This document shows, one piece after another, positions 25,447-33,674 of a stretch of DNA of 34,617 bases. The stretch is taken from the NCBI GenBank assembly GCA_013388835.1, contig JACAEL010000045.1, positions 1-34,617 of the forward strand. Direction: 5' to 3'. The notes beneath the pieces are model-generated. The model did not search any database. It was not told the origin of the DNA and worked only from the letters and a program-made list of their open reading frames with translations. Source of the stretch: Candidatus Thorarchaeota archaeon. Its GTDB lineage: Archaea > Asgardarchaeota > Thorarchaeia > Thorarchaeales > Thorarchaeaceae. Position 1 is the stretch's first letter, and every line of letters starts with the position of its first letter. The position numbers and the translations under genes were made by a program.

Positions 25447-25959
25447 TCAGATTGTGCTGCGCTTTGCTGCCCTTCTGCGGACCTTGGTGCCACAGACGTT
25501 ACAAGCCATGTCCGGGGGGGCCATTCTCTCTTTATTCCCGCAGGCAGGACAGACATACACCCATTCAATTCTCCGCTTGAGTCGCTTCATTGGGTCGAGA
25601 ACACGGACTCCCAGATGGCTAGCTGTATTCAGGACGGCAAGGTCCGTAGACACGAGAGTGGCGCCGGGCATATTTCTATGGATACAGAGGGCCACAGCAA
25701 TGAGACCGAGATCGGTTCGGGATAGACTACTGGAGTCGCCCACCTCGTCCGCCCGGCGAGTGACCTCTTCCAGTACAGACAGGTCAGGCGAGTCCACTCG
25801 AAGACGTCCTGCGGCCATGAGAGACTCGGCTCTTCGCCCACTCCTGCTATTCAATACCTCTGCCAGTACATCCTCAGTGGTGACGAACTCGGCATTAGGA
25901 TGTCTCTTGTCCCAGTCTGAGAAGAGAACACCGGCATCCAGCACATGTACCTGCGTCAT
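25447..25959 (-). CDS. rRNA maturation endonuclease Nob1
   Basis: A PIN-domain RNase with a C-terminal zinc ribbon, the architecture of archaeal/eukaryotic Nob1, which cuts the 3' end of pre-16S/18S rRNA. PIN residues: Asp8 in HVLDAGVLF, the acidic TTEDVLAEV (Glu29), Asp83 in LSRTDLGLIAVAL and Asp106 in LVSTDLAVLNTA. The zinc ribbon is CPACGNK...MACNVCGTK with Cys137, 140, 153 and 156, followed by a basic tail RRRAAKR. ATG 25959 has GGTG ~8 nt upstream and lies 15 nt past the NAD kinase stop. TTG/GTG at 25974/25971 are alternatives. Cotranscribed with NAD kinase in all probability. Confidence 0.88.
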   Translation of the reverse strand: MTQVHVLDAGVLFSDWDKRHPNAEFVTTEDVLAEVLNSRSGRRAESLMAAGRLRVDSPDLSVLEEVTRRADEVGDSSSLSRTDLGLIAVALCIHRNMPGATLVSTDLAVLNTASHLGVRVLDPMKRLKRRIEWVYVCPACGNKERMAPPDMACNVCGTKVRRRAAKRSTI

Positions 25960-25974
25960 CCTCTCTGACACCAA

Positions 25975-26883
25975 CTAGAGAATCCTGGGGACCAGTCGTG
26001 TACTCAACCGGTCGTAGTAGTTGTCGTACATACGGATGAACCGGGTCACGGACTCGGACTTCTTTATCCACACCCTGTCGCGGGGCTCAACATCCCAACG
26101 TGTCTGACCGTCTATCACTGCAACACAGCAAGCACCCGGCTTGACAAGCTCAAGCTCCATGGTGCAGGTGTCGGGAATCACAAGGGACTTCATCTCAAAC
26201 CTGGGTGGGCATACAGGGACAAATATGAAAGCGTGGACACCGGGGGTCAAGATGGACCCGCCTGCAGCCAGAGCGTAAGCAGTCGAACCACAGGGAGTCG
26301 CTAGCATACACCCATCGGCACGGACATAGTCCACACGATTGCCATCTATGTAGACCTGAAAGGTGAGAAGTCGACCTGGGACACACGACGCGACGTAGAC
26401 TTCATTGAGCGCGTCGGGAAACCGCTGTTTGCCGACACCAGACGCTAGGTTCGTGCACCGCTCAATCACGCAATTGCCTTCTAGAATGTCCTCCAGCAGA
26501 CTCAGGGCAGTCGTCGTACTGCTCTCCGTGAGGAAACCAACCGTTCCCCGGTTGACACAGAAGAGAGGTGTCTCGCGGTTGGAGAGGTGCTGCAGAGTGT
26601 GAAGGATTGTTCCATCCCCTCCAATCGTAATCACAAAGTCAACGTCCATGTCCTCGATGAGTGTTGGAGTCACTCCCTTCTCCGCCACGTTGCAGGAACC
26701 GGGGTCGACTTTCACCTCATAGTCCCTATCAAGTAGGTACTGCGCGACTGCTGCTGCCAGTCGCTCAATCTCAACACGACCCGGCTTGCAGACAAGCCCT
26801 ACTGAACGCCGCTCGGTGACTATCTCTGGGGAGGTTTCAATGCTCAATCCTTGCACCGACAGGGTTGGACCACATCGTCCCAT
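25975..26883 (-). CDS. nadK: NAD kinase
   Basis: Phosphorylates NAD to NADP. The NAD kinase/diacylglycerol kinase fold signatures are GGDGT (88-92), FCVNRGTVGFL (108-118) and the NAD-binding segment ADGCMLATPCGSTAY (190-203) followed by ALAAGGSI. The usual motif is TPTGSTAY; here Cys replaces the second Thr. CPPRFEMKSLVIP and the late VAVIDGQTR are as expected. At 302 residues it is of normal length. ATG start with purine-rich AGAGTGAA before it. It heads a tight unit with Nob1 and is divergent from aIF5A. Confidence 0.93.
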   Translation of the reverse strand: MGRCGPTLSVQGLSIETSPEIVTERRSVGLVCKPGRVEIERLAAAVAQYLLDRDYEVKVDPGSCNVAEKGVTPTLIEDMDVDFVITIGGDGTILHTLQHLSNRETPLFCVNRGTVGFLTESSTTTALSLLEDILEGNCVIERCTNLASGVGKQRFPDALNEVYVASCVPGRLLTFQVYIDGNRVDYVRADGCMLATPCGSTAYALAAGGSILTPGVHAFIFVPVCPPRFEMKSLVIPDTCTMELELVKPGACCVAVIDGQTRWDVEPRDRVWIKKSESVTRFIRMYDNYYDRLSTRLVPRIL

Positions 26884-27071
26884 TTCACTCTTACTAGAGC
26901 GGCTAGGCGCCGTCAGAGATGATTGATATCCACATGAGCACCCGTCTCTCTCAGTTCAGAGGAGTGCGGCTCACACAATGTTACCATGAGGGAACGAACT
27001 CTAACAGAAAAAAAGGTCATGTCGAACATCCGAGATGCTGGTGCAGGCCGAAGAGAATTGGTGACTGCACA

Positions 27072-27081
27072 AAGTATATAG
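27072..27081 (+). promoter_or_regulatory. TATA box of the aIF5A gene
   Basis: AAGTATATAG is one of the best TATA matches in the window. It lies about 59 nt before ATG 27136; the transcript should begin near 27104. This excludes the upstream start at 27085. Confidence 0.55.
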
Positions 27082-27135
27082 AGAGTGTGCGTTCATCCTC
27101 GCGAAACGCGTCTATTAGACCGGTCGGTGGTTCAC

Positions 27136-27531
27136 ATGAGCATCAGGAAAGCAGAGGCGAAGAGCCTGAAGCCCGGAAGCTATATGATGATTGACGAAGA
27201 ACCATGCCGTGTTGTTTCCCTTGACAAGTCCAAGCCGGGAAAGCATGGTGCTGCTAAGGCCAACATACTTGCCGTTGGATTCTTTGATGGCAGAAAAAGA
27301 AACGTCATAATGCCCGCAGACAGAATGGTTGATGTGCCGGTCATAAACAAGAAGAGCGCCACTGTTGTCGCAGACCTAGGCGAGAATCTTTCAGTGATGG
27401 ACTCTGAGACCTATGCAACCTTTGAAGTCCCATGGCCTGTCGACGAGGAGCTCAAGGGACAGGTCAAACTCAACTCAGAGGTTGAGATCTGGGAGATCAT
27501 GGGCCGTCATGTGATAGTCCGTGTGAAGTGA
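27136..27531 (+). CDS. Translation initiation factor 5A (aIF5A)
   Basis: A 131-residue archaeal homologue of eIF5A, which helps ribosomes through difficult peptide bonds. The hypusine loop reads SKPGKHGAAK, with Lys36 as the residue expected to be modified by deoxyhypusine synthase. The N-terminal SH3-like barrel (LKPGSYMMIDEEPCRVVSL) and the C-terminal OB domain (ETYATFEVPWPVDEEL) are both complete. The frame runs back to 27085, but ATG 27136 follows a GGTGG and gives the family length. Single gene with its own strong TATA box, divergent from NAD kinase. Confidence 0.95.
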   Translation: MSIRKAEAKSLKPGSYMMIDEEPCRVVSLDKSKPGKHGAAKANILAVGFFDGRKRNVIMPADRMVDVPVINKKSATVVADLGENLSVMDSETYATFEVPWPVDEELKGQVKLNSEVEIWEIMGRHVIVRVK

Positions 27532-27658
27532 TTCGTGACATCGTCTCCAGTCGTCAGATGACACTGCCGCACAGACATGTCGAAGCTTTGCTTATCTGGA
27601 ATGTACCCAAATCAATGGTACAAAGACTGGGACGGATCCCACGGCAGGACATAGCAGA

Positions 27659-27961
27659 TTGACAGATGATGCAGGTTTATCGCGTGGCAGTCCGGAAGAG
27701 GTTGTAGTCCCGCCCGGTGTAAAGGTGAGCCTGTACAAGAGCCTCTGCGAGATTCAGCGACGGTATTTCGAACTCATTCGAAACCTCAGAGCAGAGAAGG
27801 ATGCGGTCCTGATGGAGAGAGAAGCGGGAAGGCTTGGCTTTCGCGAGTACTGGAGCAAGAGGATGGAGGTTGAGGGGAGAATCCAGAAGGTCATAGAGAG
27901 GCTCGCACGCGTAACGAAGGAGATGAGCCGCATCAAGAAGAGCTCGGCAGGCTGCGAGTGA
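27659..27961 (+). CDS. Short coiled-coil protein
   Basis: A 100-residue, charged, helical protein. After a flexible N-terminus (EEVVVPPGVKVSL) nearly the whole chain is heptad-like: YKSLCEIQRRYFELIRNLRA and the later VEGRIQKVIERLARVTKEMS. No family named. Frame opens with TTG 27659 (AGGA ~10 nt upstream); GTG 27725 is a shorter option. Convergent with the subtilase, with a strong hairpin between them. Confidence 0.55.
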   Translation: MTDDAGLSRGSPEEVVVPPGVKVSLYKSLCEIQRRYFELIRNLRAEKDAVLMEREAGRLGFREYWSKRMEVEGRIQKVIERLARVTKEMSRIKKSSAGCE

Positions 27962-28046
27962 CAGTAAGTGGCTTTCGTATGAGCGGCCATACATACATTG
28001 CGCCTGTGCAGAGTCAATTGCAGTCTGTGAGGACTGAGAAAGAAGG

Positions 28047-28082
28047 GAGTGAGACATCCAGGTTGGTCCTGGGGTCTCACTC
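28047..28082. terminator. Perfect 9-bp hairpin between convergent genes
   Basis: GAGTGAGAC (28047-28055) pairs with GTCTCACTC (28074-28082). Inside, CCAGG pairs with CCTGG around TTGGT. It lies between the 3' ends of the coiled-coil gene and the subtilase gene and could end transcripts from both sides, though no strong T-run follows. Confidence 0.55.
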
Positions 28083-28104
28083 TTGATTCGCGACACGCTT
28101 CAGT

Positions 28105-30381
28105 CTATAGGTCCACTTCTCGAGTGTCACCACTGAGGTTCATGGATGGGTCATAGGTGTAGGCTGAGTGAGAAAGGTTGGTGACCTTGAAGACCCAGTG
28201 GCCTCGTGAAACAAAGCCGAGGTCGAAGAGCGCCACACCCGTCGAGCTGGTGGTGGCAGTATAGGTTGTCACCTTGTTGGAGGGACTTGTCGCACTCAGA
28301 TACACTGTTGCATCAGCAAGTGCTGTGTAAGACGACGGTGTTCCAGATACGACTGTCACCTCGACCTGGCAGTAGGCCCAGAGCCAGAACGTGAAGGAGT
28401 AGACCTTGATGTCTGCTATGAACATCGCGGGAGGAGCAGGGGCGTTCTCAACAGTGACACTCACCGAAGCAGATGCTGTCTGTGCCACTGTGTCATGTGC
28501 ACGAGCTTCAATCGTGTGGCCACCATCAGCCATCGCGGTCGTGTCCCAGTCATAGTAGTAGTATGCGCCATCGATGTTCGCAGTGATGTCAATCCAGCTT
28601 CCGCCGTCTATCCGGACTTCCACCAGGGTGACACCATGGTCATCACTGGCAGACACCTGAATCCGAACCGTACCGGACACTGTTGCACCTTGGGACGGTG
28701 CGACGATGCTGCACGTCGGAGGATTGTCGGTGGGCTGTTGGTTATTCACTACAACAGACCTCTCGTCAGTCGCAGTCTGGTCTATGCTGTCAGTCGCTCG
28801 CGCGGTCAGAGTGTGTGACCCATCGGCCACTGTGGTCGTATCCCAGTCGTAGTAGTAATTCGACCCATCGTAGTTAGACGTGACATCCACGAAGACTCCG
28901 TCCACAGCTATCTCTACTGAGGCAAGTGAGGTGTCATCACTGGCACTCACAAGCACTCTACAGACTCCCGACACTGTGCTTCCTGAGGCGGGATAGTTGA
29001 TTGCTACTGTCGGCGGGTTGTCTGCACCGCCCGTGATCTCATCGAGTGCTGCCTTAGTCTGTATGATTCCTGAACCGTAGGTGTTGTCCTTGCCGACTGT
29101 GCCCTTGTCCAGTGCTGAGCTCTCAAGAACCTGCTTTATCTGTGCTGGGCTCATGTCAGGATTGGCTTGGCGAAGGAGTGCTCCAATCCCGGCGGCTGTC
29201 GGAGTCGCCATGCTCGTCCCTGAATACTGCACATACTGGTTCGTCGTTCCGGCCTTTGCAGCTGTGACAGCTGCTCCTACAGCCATAACATCAGGCTTGA
29301 TACGGTTGTCAAGTGTAGGTCCCTCATTACTGAAGGAAGACCATGTGCCGTCATCATTAACAGACCCCACTGTGACAGCCTTCTTCGATGCGGCTGGCGA
29401 ACAGATCTTGTTGTAGCCGTACAGCCACTCTGGGGAACCATGGTTGCCTGCAGCTACAAACAGGAGAAGACCTGCGTCCATCACTGCATCTGCCATCTGG
29501 CAGAGGGCATCAGTCCCATCAGATGCAGTAGCGCTGTTGGAGCCTAGACTCATAGACACAACATCAATGCCATAGACGTCCTTGTTGTCGATCACCCATT
29601 GCATACCATCAAGAATCTGCTGTTCGGAGCCGCTACCCTGAGAATTAAGCACCTTGACCCCGACCAACTGGGCTGCGTATGCAACACCACGATACTGGCC
29701 GTTGCTGGCCTCACCTGTACCAGCTGCGATACTGGCGCAGTGAGTCCCATGTCCGTGGTCATCATATGCGGCTATTGGCACGGTGTAGTCATTCCTGTCG
29801 TTGATTATGTCCCTGAATGCAATGACTTTGTAGGTGTTGTAGGGGTCGGTGTCATCAAGGTCCATGTGGGCGTTGTCAATGCCTGTGTCCACAATGGCAA
29901 TCACCATGCCCTCACCGTGATACGGATAGGCAGCATATGCCTCAGGGACTTGGGTCGCAACCAGCGAGCTGTCCAAGAGCGCAAACATCTCAAGACTTGC
30001 GTCTTCAAGGTGATGTATCCGCGGGTCTTCGCTGATTACAAAGACCTGTTCAGTCATCATTTCCATTACGACTGAGTTGATTGCAGGATAGCGAGAAGTG
30101 ATTCGGCAACCGTATTCGGCAGCCATTCCCTCAAGCGCATCGATTGAACTGCCGACCACTACCACGCTCACCCGCTGGCCGATTCTCATCTGGCTCAGTC
30201 TACTGTCAAGGTCATCATGAATCCTGTTCAGATCTCTGTCCCACAAGGGGGAGTAGGCCAGTTCTTGAGACTCGTACATGACGATCTGGGTATGTACGGG
30301 CGCTGCATAGAACTGCCCACTGACACTCAGGAAGGCGGCTACTAGCAACAGAGCCACCACCATCTTTCGTTCCAGATTCAT
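28105..30381 (-). CDS. Secreted subtilisin-like serine protease with two Ig-like repeats
   Basis: A 758-residue extracellular S8 protease. Residues ~6-26 are a signal peptide, followed by an I9-like propeptide (~70-125). The catalytic triad is complete: Asp165 in AIVDTGIDNAH, His211 in DDHGHGTHCA and Ser390 in SGTSMATPTAAG, with oxyanion Asn313 in AAGNHG. Two repeated Ig-like domains follow (~455-546 and ~554-646), both containing YYYDWDTT...ADG.HT. The C-terminal domain (~650-758) is beta-rich. No membrane anchor is visible at the end. TTG 30411 opens the frame; ATG 30381 has a GAGTG Shine-Dalgarno and a TATA box 62 nt upstream. Likely digests proteins outside the cell. Confidence 0.92.
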   Translation of the reverse strand: MNLERKMVVALLLVAAFLSVSGQFYAAPVHTQIVMYESQELAYSPLWDRDLNRIHDDLDSRLSQMRIGQRVSVVVVGSSIDALEGMAAEYGCRITSRYPAINSVVMEMMTEQVFVISEDPRIHHLEDASLEMFALLDSSLVATQVPEAYAAYPYHGEGMVIAIVDTGIDNAHMDLDDTDPYNTYKVIAFRDIINDRNDYTVPIAAYDDHGHGTHCASIAAGTGEASNGQYRGVAYAAQLVGVKVLNSQGSGSEQQILDGMQWVIDNKDVYGIDVVSMSLGSNSATASDGTDALCQMADAVMDAGLLLFVAAGNHGSPEWLYGYNKICSPAASKKAVTVGSVNDDGTWSSFSNEGPTLDNRIKPDVMAVGAAVTAAKAGTTNQYVQYSGTSMATPTAAGIGALLRQANPDMSPAQIKQVLESSALDKGTVGKDNTYGSGIIQTKAALDEITGGADNPPTVAINYPASGSTVSGVCRVLVSASDDTSLASVEIAVDGVFVDVTSNYDGSNYYYDWDTTTVADGSHTLTARATDSIDQTATDERSVVVNNQQPTDNPPTCSIVAPSQGATVSGTVRIQVSASDDHGVTLVEVRIDGGSWIDITANIDGAYYYYDWDTTAMADGGHTIEARAHDTVAQTASASVSVTVENAPAPPAMFIADIKVYSFTFWLWAYCQVEVTVVSGTPSSYTALADATVYLSATSPSNKVTTYTATTSSTGVALFDLGFVSRGHWVFKVTNLSHSAYTYDPSMNLSGDTREVDL

Positions 30382-30437
30382 TCCACTCACTCTCTCTTGA
30401 TGTACAAGCAAGAAAGCGATGCGGGTGCATTCGAAGA

Positions 30438-30448
30438 GTTATATAAAT
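30438..30448 (-). promoter_or_regulatory. TATA box of the subtilase gene
   Basis: The minus strand reads ATTTATATAAC about 62 nt before ATG 30381. Because it is nearly symmetrical it could also serve the plus strand. Confidence 0.5.
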
Positions 30449-30485
30449 CCACCGAATTCTTCCGCAGACTCCGTGTTCTGAAAGC

Positions 30486-30494
30486 ATTTAAAAG
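30486..30494 (+). promoter_or_regulatory. TATA box of the small secreted protein gene
   Basis: ATTTAAAAG is centred only ~22 nt before ATG 30512, so the mRNA would be leaderless or nearly so. Most other genes here show Shine-Dalgarno sites. Confidence 0.4.
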
Positions 30495-30511
30495 CCGCCG
30501 AACTTTTCCCT

Positions 30512-31006
30512 ATGTCCATGACGTCGTTGAAGAGCAGGTCGATTGTAGCTGGAATACTACTGATACTCATGCTGTGTGTGCTACCTCAGCCAGTAGCAGC
30601 ATACTCCACCAACAGCTCACTGTTGTCAATCACGCATGCGGACTACTGCGACCTAGATGGGGACGGGTTTGCAGACGATGTCCTGACGAAGGTGATAGTG
30701 GGCACACACAGCGGGCTCCCAGAATTCGTGTTCTGCTGGACCACACTTAAGCTCACATTGCCATCTGGGACCGAGTCGTACACGGACGTGTGGATCTGGG
30801 GCATCTACTCCTCAGTGGAGATAACTGTGGAGTGGTATGACCATGCCACAGAGTCCGGATGGTACAGCCTCCATGTGACGATGGACTCCATGACGATGTT
30901 GGACTCCTTTGCAGCTGAGGCCCACATGGTGTTTGACCCTCCGGATGAGGGACCCCCGGGCACTCCATGGGTCAGAGTCATGCTCTCCAGTCCTTCGTGC
31001 ATGTGA
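30512..31006 (+). CDS. Small secreted protein with a Ca-binding-like loop
   Basis: 164 residues. A signal peptide (SIVAGILLILMLCVLPQPVA, cleavage near residue 30) is followed by a beta-rich domain. ADYCDLDGDGFADDV is a DxDxDG-type calcium-binding loop of the dockerin/EF-hand style. Aromatic strands such as SYTDVWIWGIYSSVEITVEW follow. No family recognised. It is transcribed away from the secreted protease from a shared ~130-bp region. That makes a functional link (substrate, partner or inhibitor) conceivable, but nothing in the sequence proves it. Confidence 0.65.
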   Translation: MSMTSLKSRSIVAGILLILMLCVLPQPVAAYSTNSSLLSITHADYCDLDGDGFADDVLTKVIVGTHSGLPEFVFCWTTLKLTLPSGTESYTDVWIWGIYSSVEITVEWYDHATESGWYSLHVTMDSMTMLDSFAAEAHMVFDPPDEGPPGTPWVRVMLSSPSCM

Positions 31007-31037
31007 GACATCGGTTCGTTAGGAGGACACCACCTCA

Positions 31038-32147
31038 TTGGATCATGGACTCACGCCAAACCACCTCCGCATTCTTGTTGCTCTTCAACAGTGCCCCCTT
31101 GGTACCTACGAGGAACTCTCTGAAAGGGTCGGCTTGGCAAAGTCAGTAGTACACGGATACGTACAGGAGCTCGCGTGTTGGCCTCAGACCAATGTAGCAT
31201 ACTATTCGGTGGTGGCGAACCCGAACCTTGTCAACCTCGGGCTTGAACTGGTTGACGTGTTAGTTGAGGCTGACAGCGAAGCCAAACTCCAGGGTGTAGA
31301 GGCAGTCTGTCAGAAACACCCGTACACTGTCTACCGCGCCCGCTGCTTTGGTGACATCAATGGGGTACTAGTTCAGTTCAGGGCACCCATGGGGACCTCG
31401 ATCAAGATATCAATGCTCTTCGAAAGGGCTGCTCGCGAGGGAATATGCAACGGCCATCGAGTGCTGCCATTCAACAAGGCGAGTGTCTGCTACACGACAA
31501 TGAACCTTGACAATTGGAATCACGAGACCGGCAGTTGGGAGTTCGACTGGGCTGAGTGGTTCTCGGCCAAGGGCACATTTCGAACCGAGAAGGAGCAGCC
31601 TCAGCCGGTCGCTGCGGACAAGGAATGGCTGATGCGCCCGGATATGCTTGTCATCCGCGAACTCACACGCAATGCAAGACAGAAGAACAAGGACATCATG
31701 GACACACTCGCAAGAGCGGGCTTCCAAACGACTTCGCAAGCATTCAGCAGAAGACTGGAGCGCATCAAGGAGAGATGCATTAGCGGTTACCGGGTCCAGA
31801 TTAATCCTTATGCATTCGACTCGTATAATCCTGTTCTGATATGGGGTGAGGGAGAGGAGAATGAGATCAGAGACCTGTCACACAGAGTCACGCAGAGGCC
31901 AATACCATTCACGTCCACCTTCAAGTCGTTCCAAGACAAGGTCTTCTGGTATGTCCATCTGCCAGCCACTCACCTCTCAGATCTACTCTTCTACCTGAGG
32001 CCAATCCTTCATGACCTCCGGTTCCATCATATCGACTACACACGGAGCAGGACCTACTACCTGTGGCCCGAGACTTTCGACGACTCTGCTCATGAGTGGA
32101 AGACTGACGATTCATTCATGATAGACGGTGTTCTTAGTGACATGTGA
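31038..32147 (+). CDS. Transcription regulator with two helix-turn-helix / Lrp-like halves
   Basis: 369 residues in two similar halves. First: winged helix HLRILVALQQCPLGTYEELS..VGLAKSVVHGYV (~8-47), then an alpha/beta domain of Lrp/RAM type. Second: winged helix DMLVIRELTRNARQKNKDIMDTL...TSQAFSRRLERI (~203-248), then another such domain. Tandem AsnC/Lrp-like proteins of this size occur in archaea. Ligand and targets are unknown. TTG start at 31038, supported by AGGAGG 11 nt upstream. It lies 32 nt after the small secreted protein on the same strand, so cotranscription is possible. Confidence 0.7.
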   Translation: MDHGLTPNHLRILVALQQCPLGTYEELSERVGLAKSVVHGYVQELACWPQTNVAYYSVVANPNLVNLGLELVDVLVEADSEAKLQGVEAVCQKHPYTVYRARCFGDINGVLVQFRAPMGTSIKISMLFERAAREGICNGHRVLPFNKASVCYTTMNLDNWNHETGSWEFDWAEWFSAKGTFRTEKEQPQPVAADKEWLMRPDMLVIRELTRNARQKNKDIMDTLARAGFQTTSQAFSRRLERIKERCISGYRVQINPYAFDSYNPVLIWGEGEENEIRDLSHRVTQRPIPFTSTFKSFQDKVFWYVHLPATHLSDLLFYLRPILHDLRFHHIDYTRSRTYYLWPETFDDSAHEWKTDDSFMIDGVLSDM

Positions 32148-32257
32148 CACGCCATGACAGCCGACTCTGCAGCCTGTGAATAGTCCCAGACGGACAGTCC
32201 AAGACACGCGCTGGCAGATTATGCTTAGAGAAGACGGAGGGAAGATGGAATTAGGAA

Positions 32258-32375
32258 TGGTGCGGAGGGCGAGATTTGAACTCGCGAATCCCTACGGAAC
32301 ATCCCCTGCCGCAAGAGGCTTGCGGCTGATAGGGACCTGAACCCTACGCCTTTGACCAGGCTTGGCAACCTCCGC
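32258..32375 (-). tRNA. tRNA-Leu(CAG) with an intron after the anticodon stem
   Basis: The minus strand folds to a complete tRNA: acceptor GCGGAGG/CCTCCGC, D stem GCC/GGC, anticodon stem TAGGG/CCCTA with loop TTCAGGT (anticodon CAG at 32337-32339), variable arm TTCCGTAGGGATTC, T stem GCGAG/CTCGC with loop TTCAAAT, discriminator A, and encoded CCA. All stems are perfect. The long variable arm fits Leu. The 118-nt gene contains ~30 extra nt between the anticodon stem and variable arm (see intron). Removing them leaves 88 nt, the expected size. CAG reads CUG codons. Confidence 0.93.
32300..32329 (-). other. Non-canonical tRNA intron (~28-30 nt)
   Basis: Located right after CCCTA, the 3' strand of the anticodon stem, and not at the usual 37/38 position. 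It folds as GCCGCAAG-CCT-CTTGCGGC. Exon CCCT and intron GGGG form a 4-bp helix flanked by unpaired ATC(A) and ATG, which resembles a relaxed bulge-helix-bulge for the archaeal splicing endonuclease. Exact ends may shift by 1-2 nt because flanking bases repeat. Confidence 0.75.
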
Positions 32376-32670
32376 ATTCGCAACGCAACAACAAGGCGTC
32401 TGTATGCCTCGGCGGGTTGATACGCTTCCAATGAGAAATGCGAAGGGGTGATAAGCATTTCCATGAAGAAACAGATTCACACACCTTTCTAGCCGAGTAT
32501 TACATGACTTGTACAACGGAGTCAACTCTAGATACAAGCTTATCAGCCAATCCGTTTTCCATATGGATTGACGGCGGGAGGTTGAACAGATCTCCGCTGA
32601 ACTCGCAGGAGGATTGGATGCCAACGATGAGGAACCAAAGTAGCATCAAGGGGACTGAAGGAGGCCCTAG

Positions 32671-33418
32671 GTGAACACAGCCATTGAGAGGGGCACTAGG
32701 GAATCTGGTTCGGCAGAATCATAGAACTGCCGGGAACTCATGCGAGGTCCAGCACTAGCGACGGACTTCTGGCAGAGCTGGAGGCAGAAGTGCGCTATCA
32801 CATTGAATGGCTGAAGCATCACCGAGGGAGACTCCGAATTCCCAAGAACAAGTCACTACAGGTCGCCGAAGAGATTGAGGAGTCGTTGGGCTGGGGGAGT
32901 CAGGCGGACAGGTCGCCCTGTTTGCCTTTGAAGGAACTCATGTCGATGAAAAACTCTTGGAAAGGATTTTGCGGTACATGACCTACAATCGCGATGATCT
33001 GATGACCACCGTCCGTGGACTCGATGACCTCACCATGGACCGCATTCCGACGGGTAAGAGCAGGAGCATCCGGGACATCCTGAGTCATGTGCGCAATGCC
33101 GAGGAGTTCTACGTGTCGAAACTCGGTCCTGAGGCAGACGCAGTGTATGAAGGACATCTCGGAATGCCGGTTTCCAGATGCGACAAGCTGCCAGTCGTTG
33201 AAAGACTGCCAGTCGTGAGAAGCAGCTGCATCCAGACACTGAGAGATATGATTCCTAAGAGAGGCAGTAGTGTATTCCGGAGAAAAGAGTACACGCTCCA
33301 TCCAGAAGAGGAGTGGACCGGATACAAAGTGCTGCGAAGGTTTCTGGAGCATGAGCAGGAGCACATATACAACATACGGGGCTACCTTGGGTGTTTCCCA
33401 AGAGGATGCATCGCCTGA
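32671..33418 (+). pseudogene. HicB/DinB-type two-domain protein gene broken by two single-base shifts
   Basis: GTG 32671 has a perfect GGAGG 6 nt upstream and starts VNTAIERGTR. Coding then jumps to another frame near 32699: GIWFGRIIELPGTHARSST, then LAELEAEVRYHIEWLKHH and VAEEIEESLGW. It jumps again near 32895: GESGGQVALFAFEGTHVDEK, then ERILRYMTYNRDDLMTTVRG. Adding one G to each of two G runs (AGGGA near 32699; TGGGGGA at 32893-32897) joins all pieces into a ~249-residue protein. The N-part has a HicB-like ELPG.....T..L..L......Y..WL pattern; the C-part is DinB-like (R.DLL, SIRDILSHVRNAEEFY, FLEHEQEHI). Either a young pseudogene or homopolymer errors in the assembly. From ATG 32957 the C-terminal DinB-like part alone (153 residues) is open. 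32376-32670 holds nothing I can name. Confidence 0.7.
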
Positions 33419-33479
33419 AGATACTCCACTGTACAGGACTTGGACTGTGTTTTCTATGAGTGCAGCAGAATGAATGCTG

Positions 33480-33674
33480 ATTCTCAGGGAGCTGGCGTTC
33501 GGTCATTTGGTAGTCGATTTGCTCCTTCGCAGCCCTATCCATACTCGCAGTTCTGGGCCTTGAGTAAACGACTCCTGCGACAGCGAGTGCAGAGGAGTTA
33601 ACGAGGGCCATTGTGGGGGCGAAAGCTCTTGGCTTGAGCATTCCCATCAGGAAACCACCGAACAGGACGGGGCA
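33480..33674 (-). pseudogene. Possible remnant of a duplicated membrane protein gene
   Basis: A minus-strand frame open from 33674 reads LFGGFLMGMLKPRAFAPTMA, then LVNSSALAVAGVVYS and a charged stretch SMDRAAKEQIDYQ. It resembles the C-terminal part of the next gene upstream (LFMPRIAVRGMLLVNSIALV). P-R, M-x-LVNS-x-AL and GV are shared, and the DNA is also alike (GTTAACTCC.. against GTCAACTCC..). The N-terminal part is missing, so this may be a decayed tandem copy. The frame continues across the DinB-like gene, where it is not credible. Confidence 0.3.

Noticed and set aside
25368-25568. Upstream part of the small helical protein frame
   Set aside because: It overlaps the end of Nob1, including the zinc-ribbon codons, in another frame.
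32225-32624. Several short open frames over the tRNA region
   Set aside because: They run through the tRNA gene and have no plausible protein character.
33255-33479. Minus-strand frame antisense to the DinB-like gene
   Set aside because: The DinB-like protein on the plus strand is much more convincing. Only the part above 33480 has any similarity to a neighbour.
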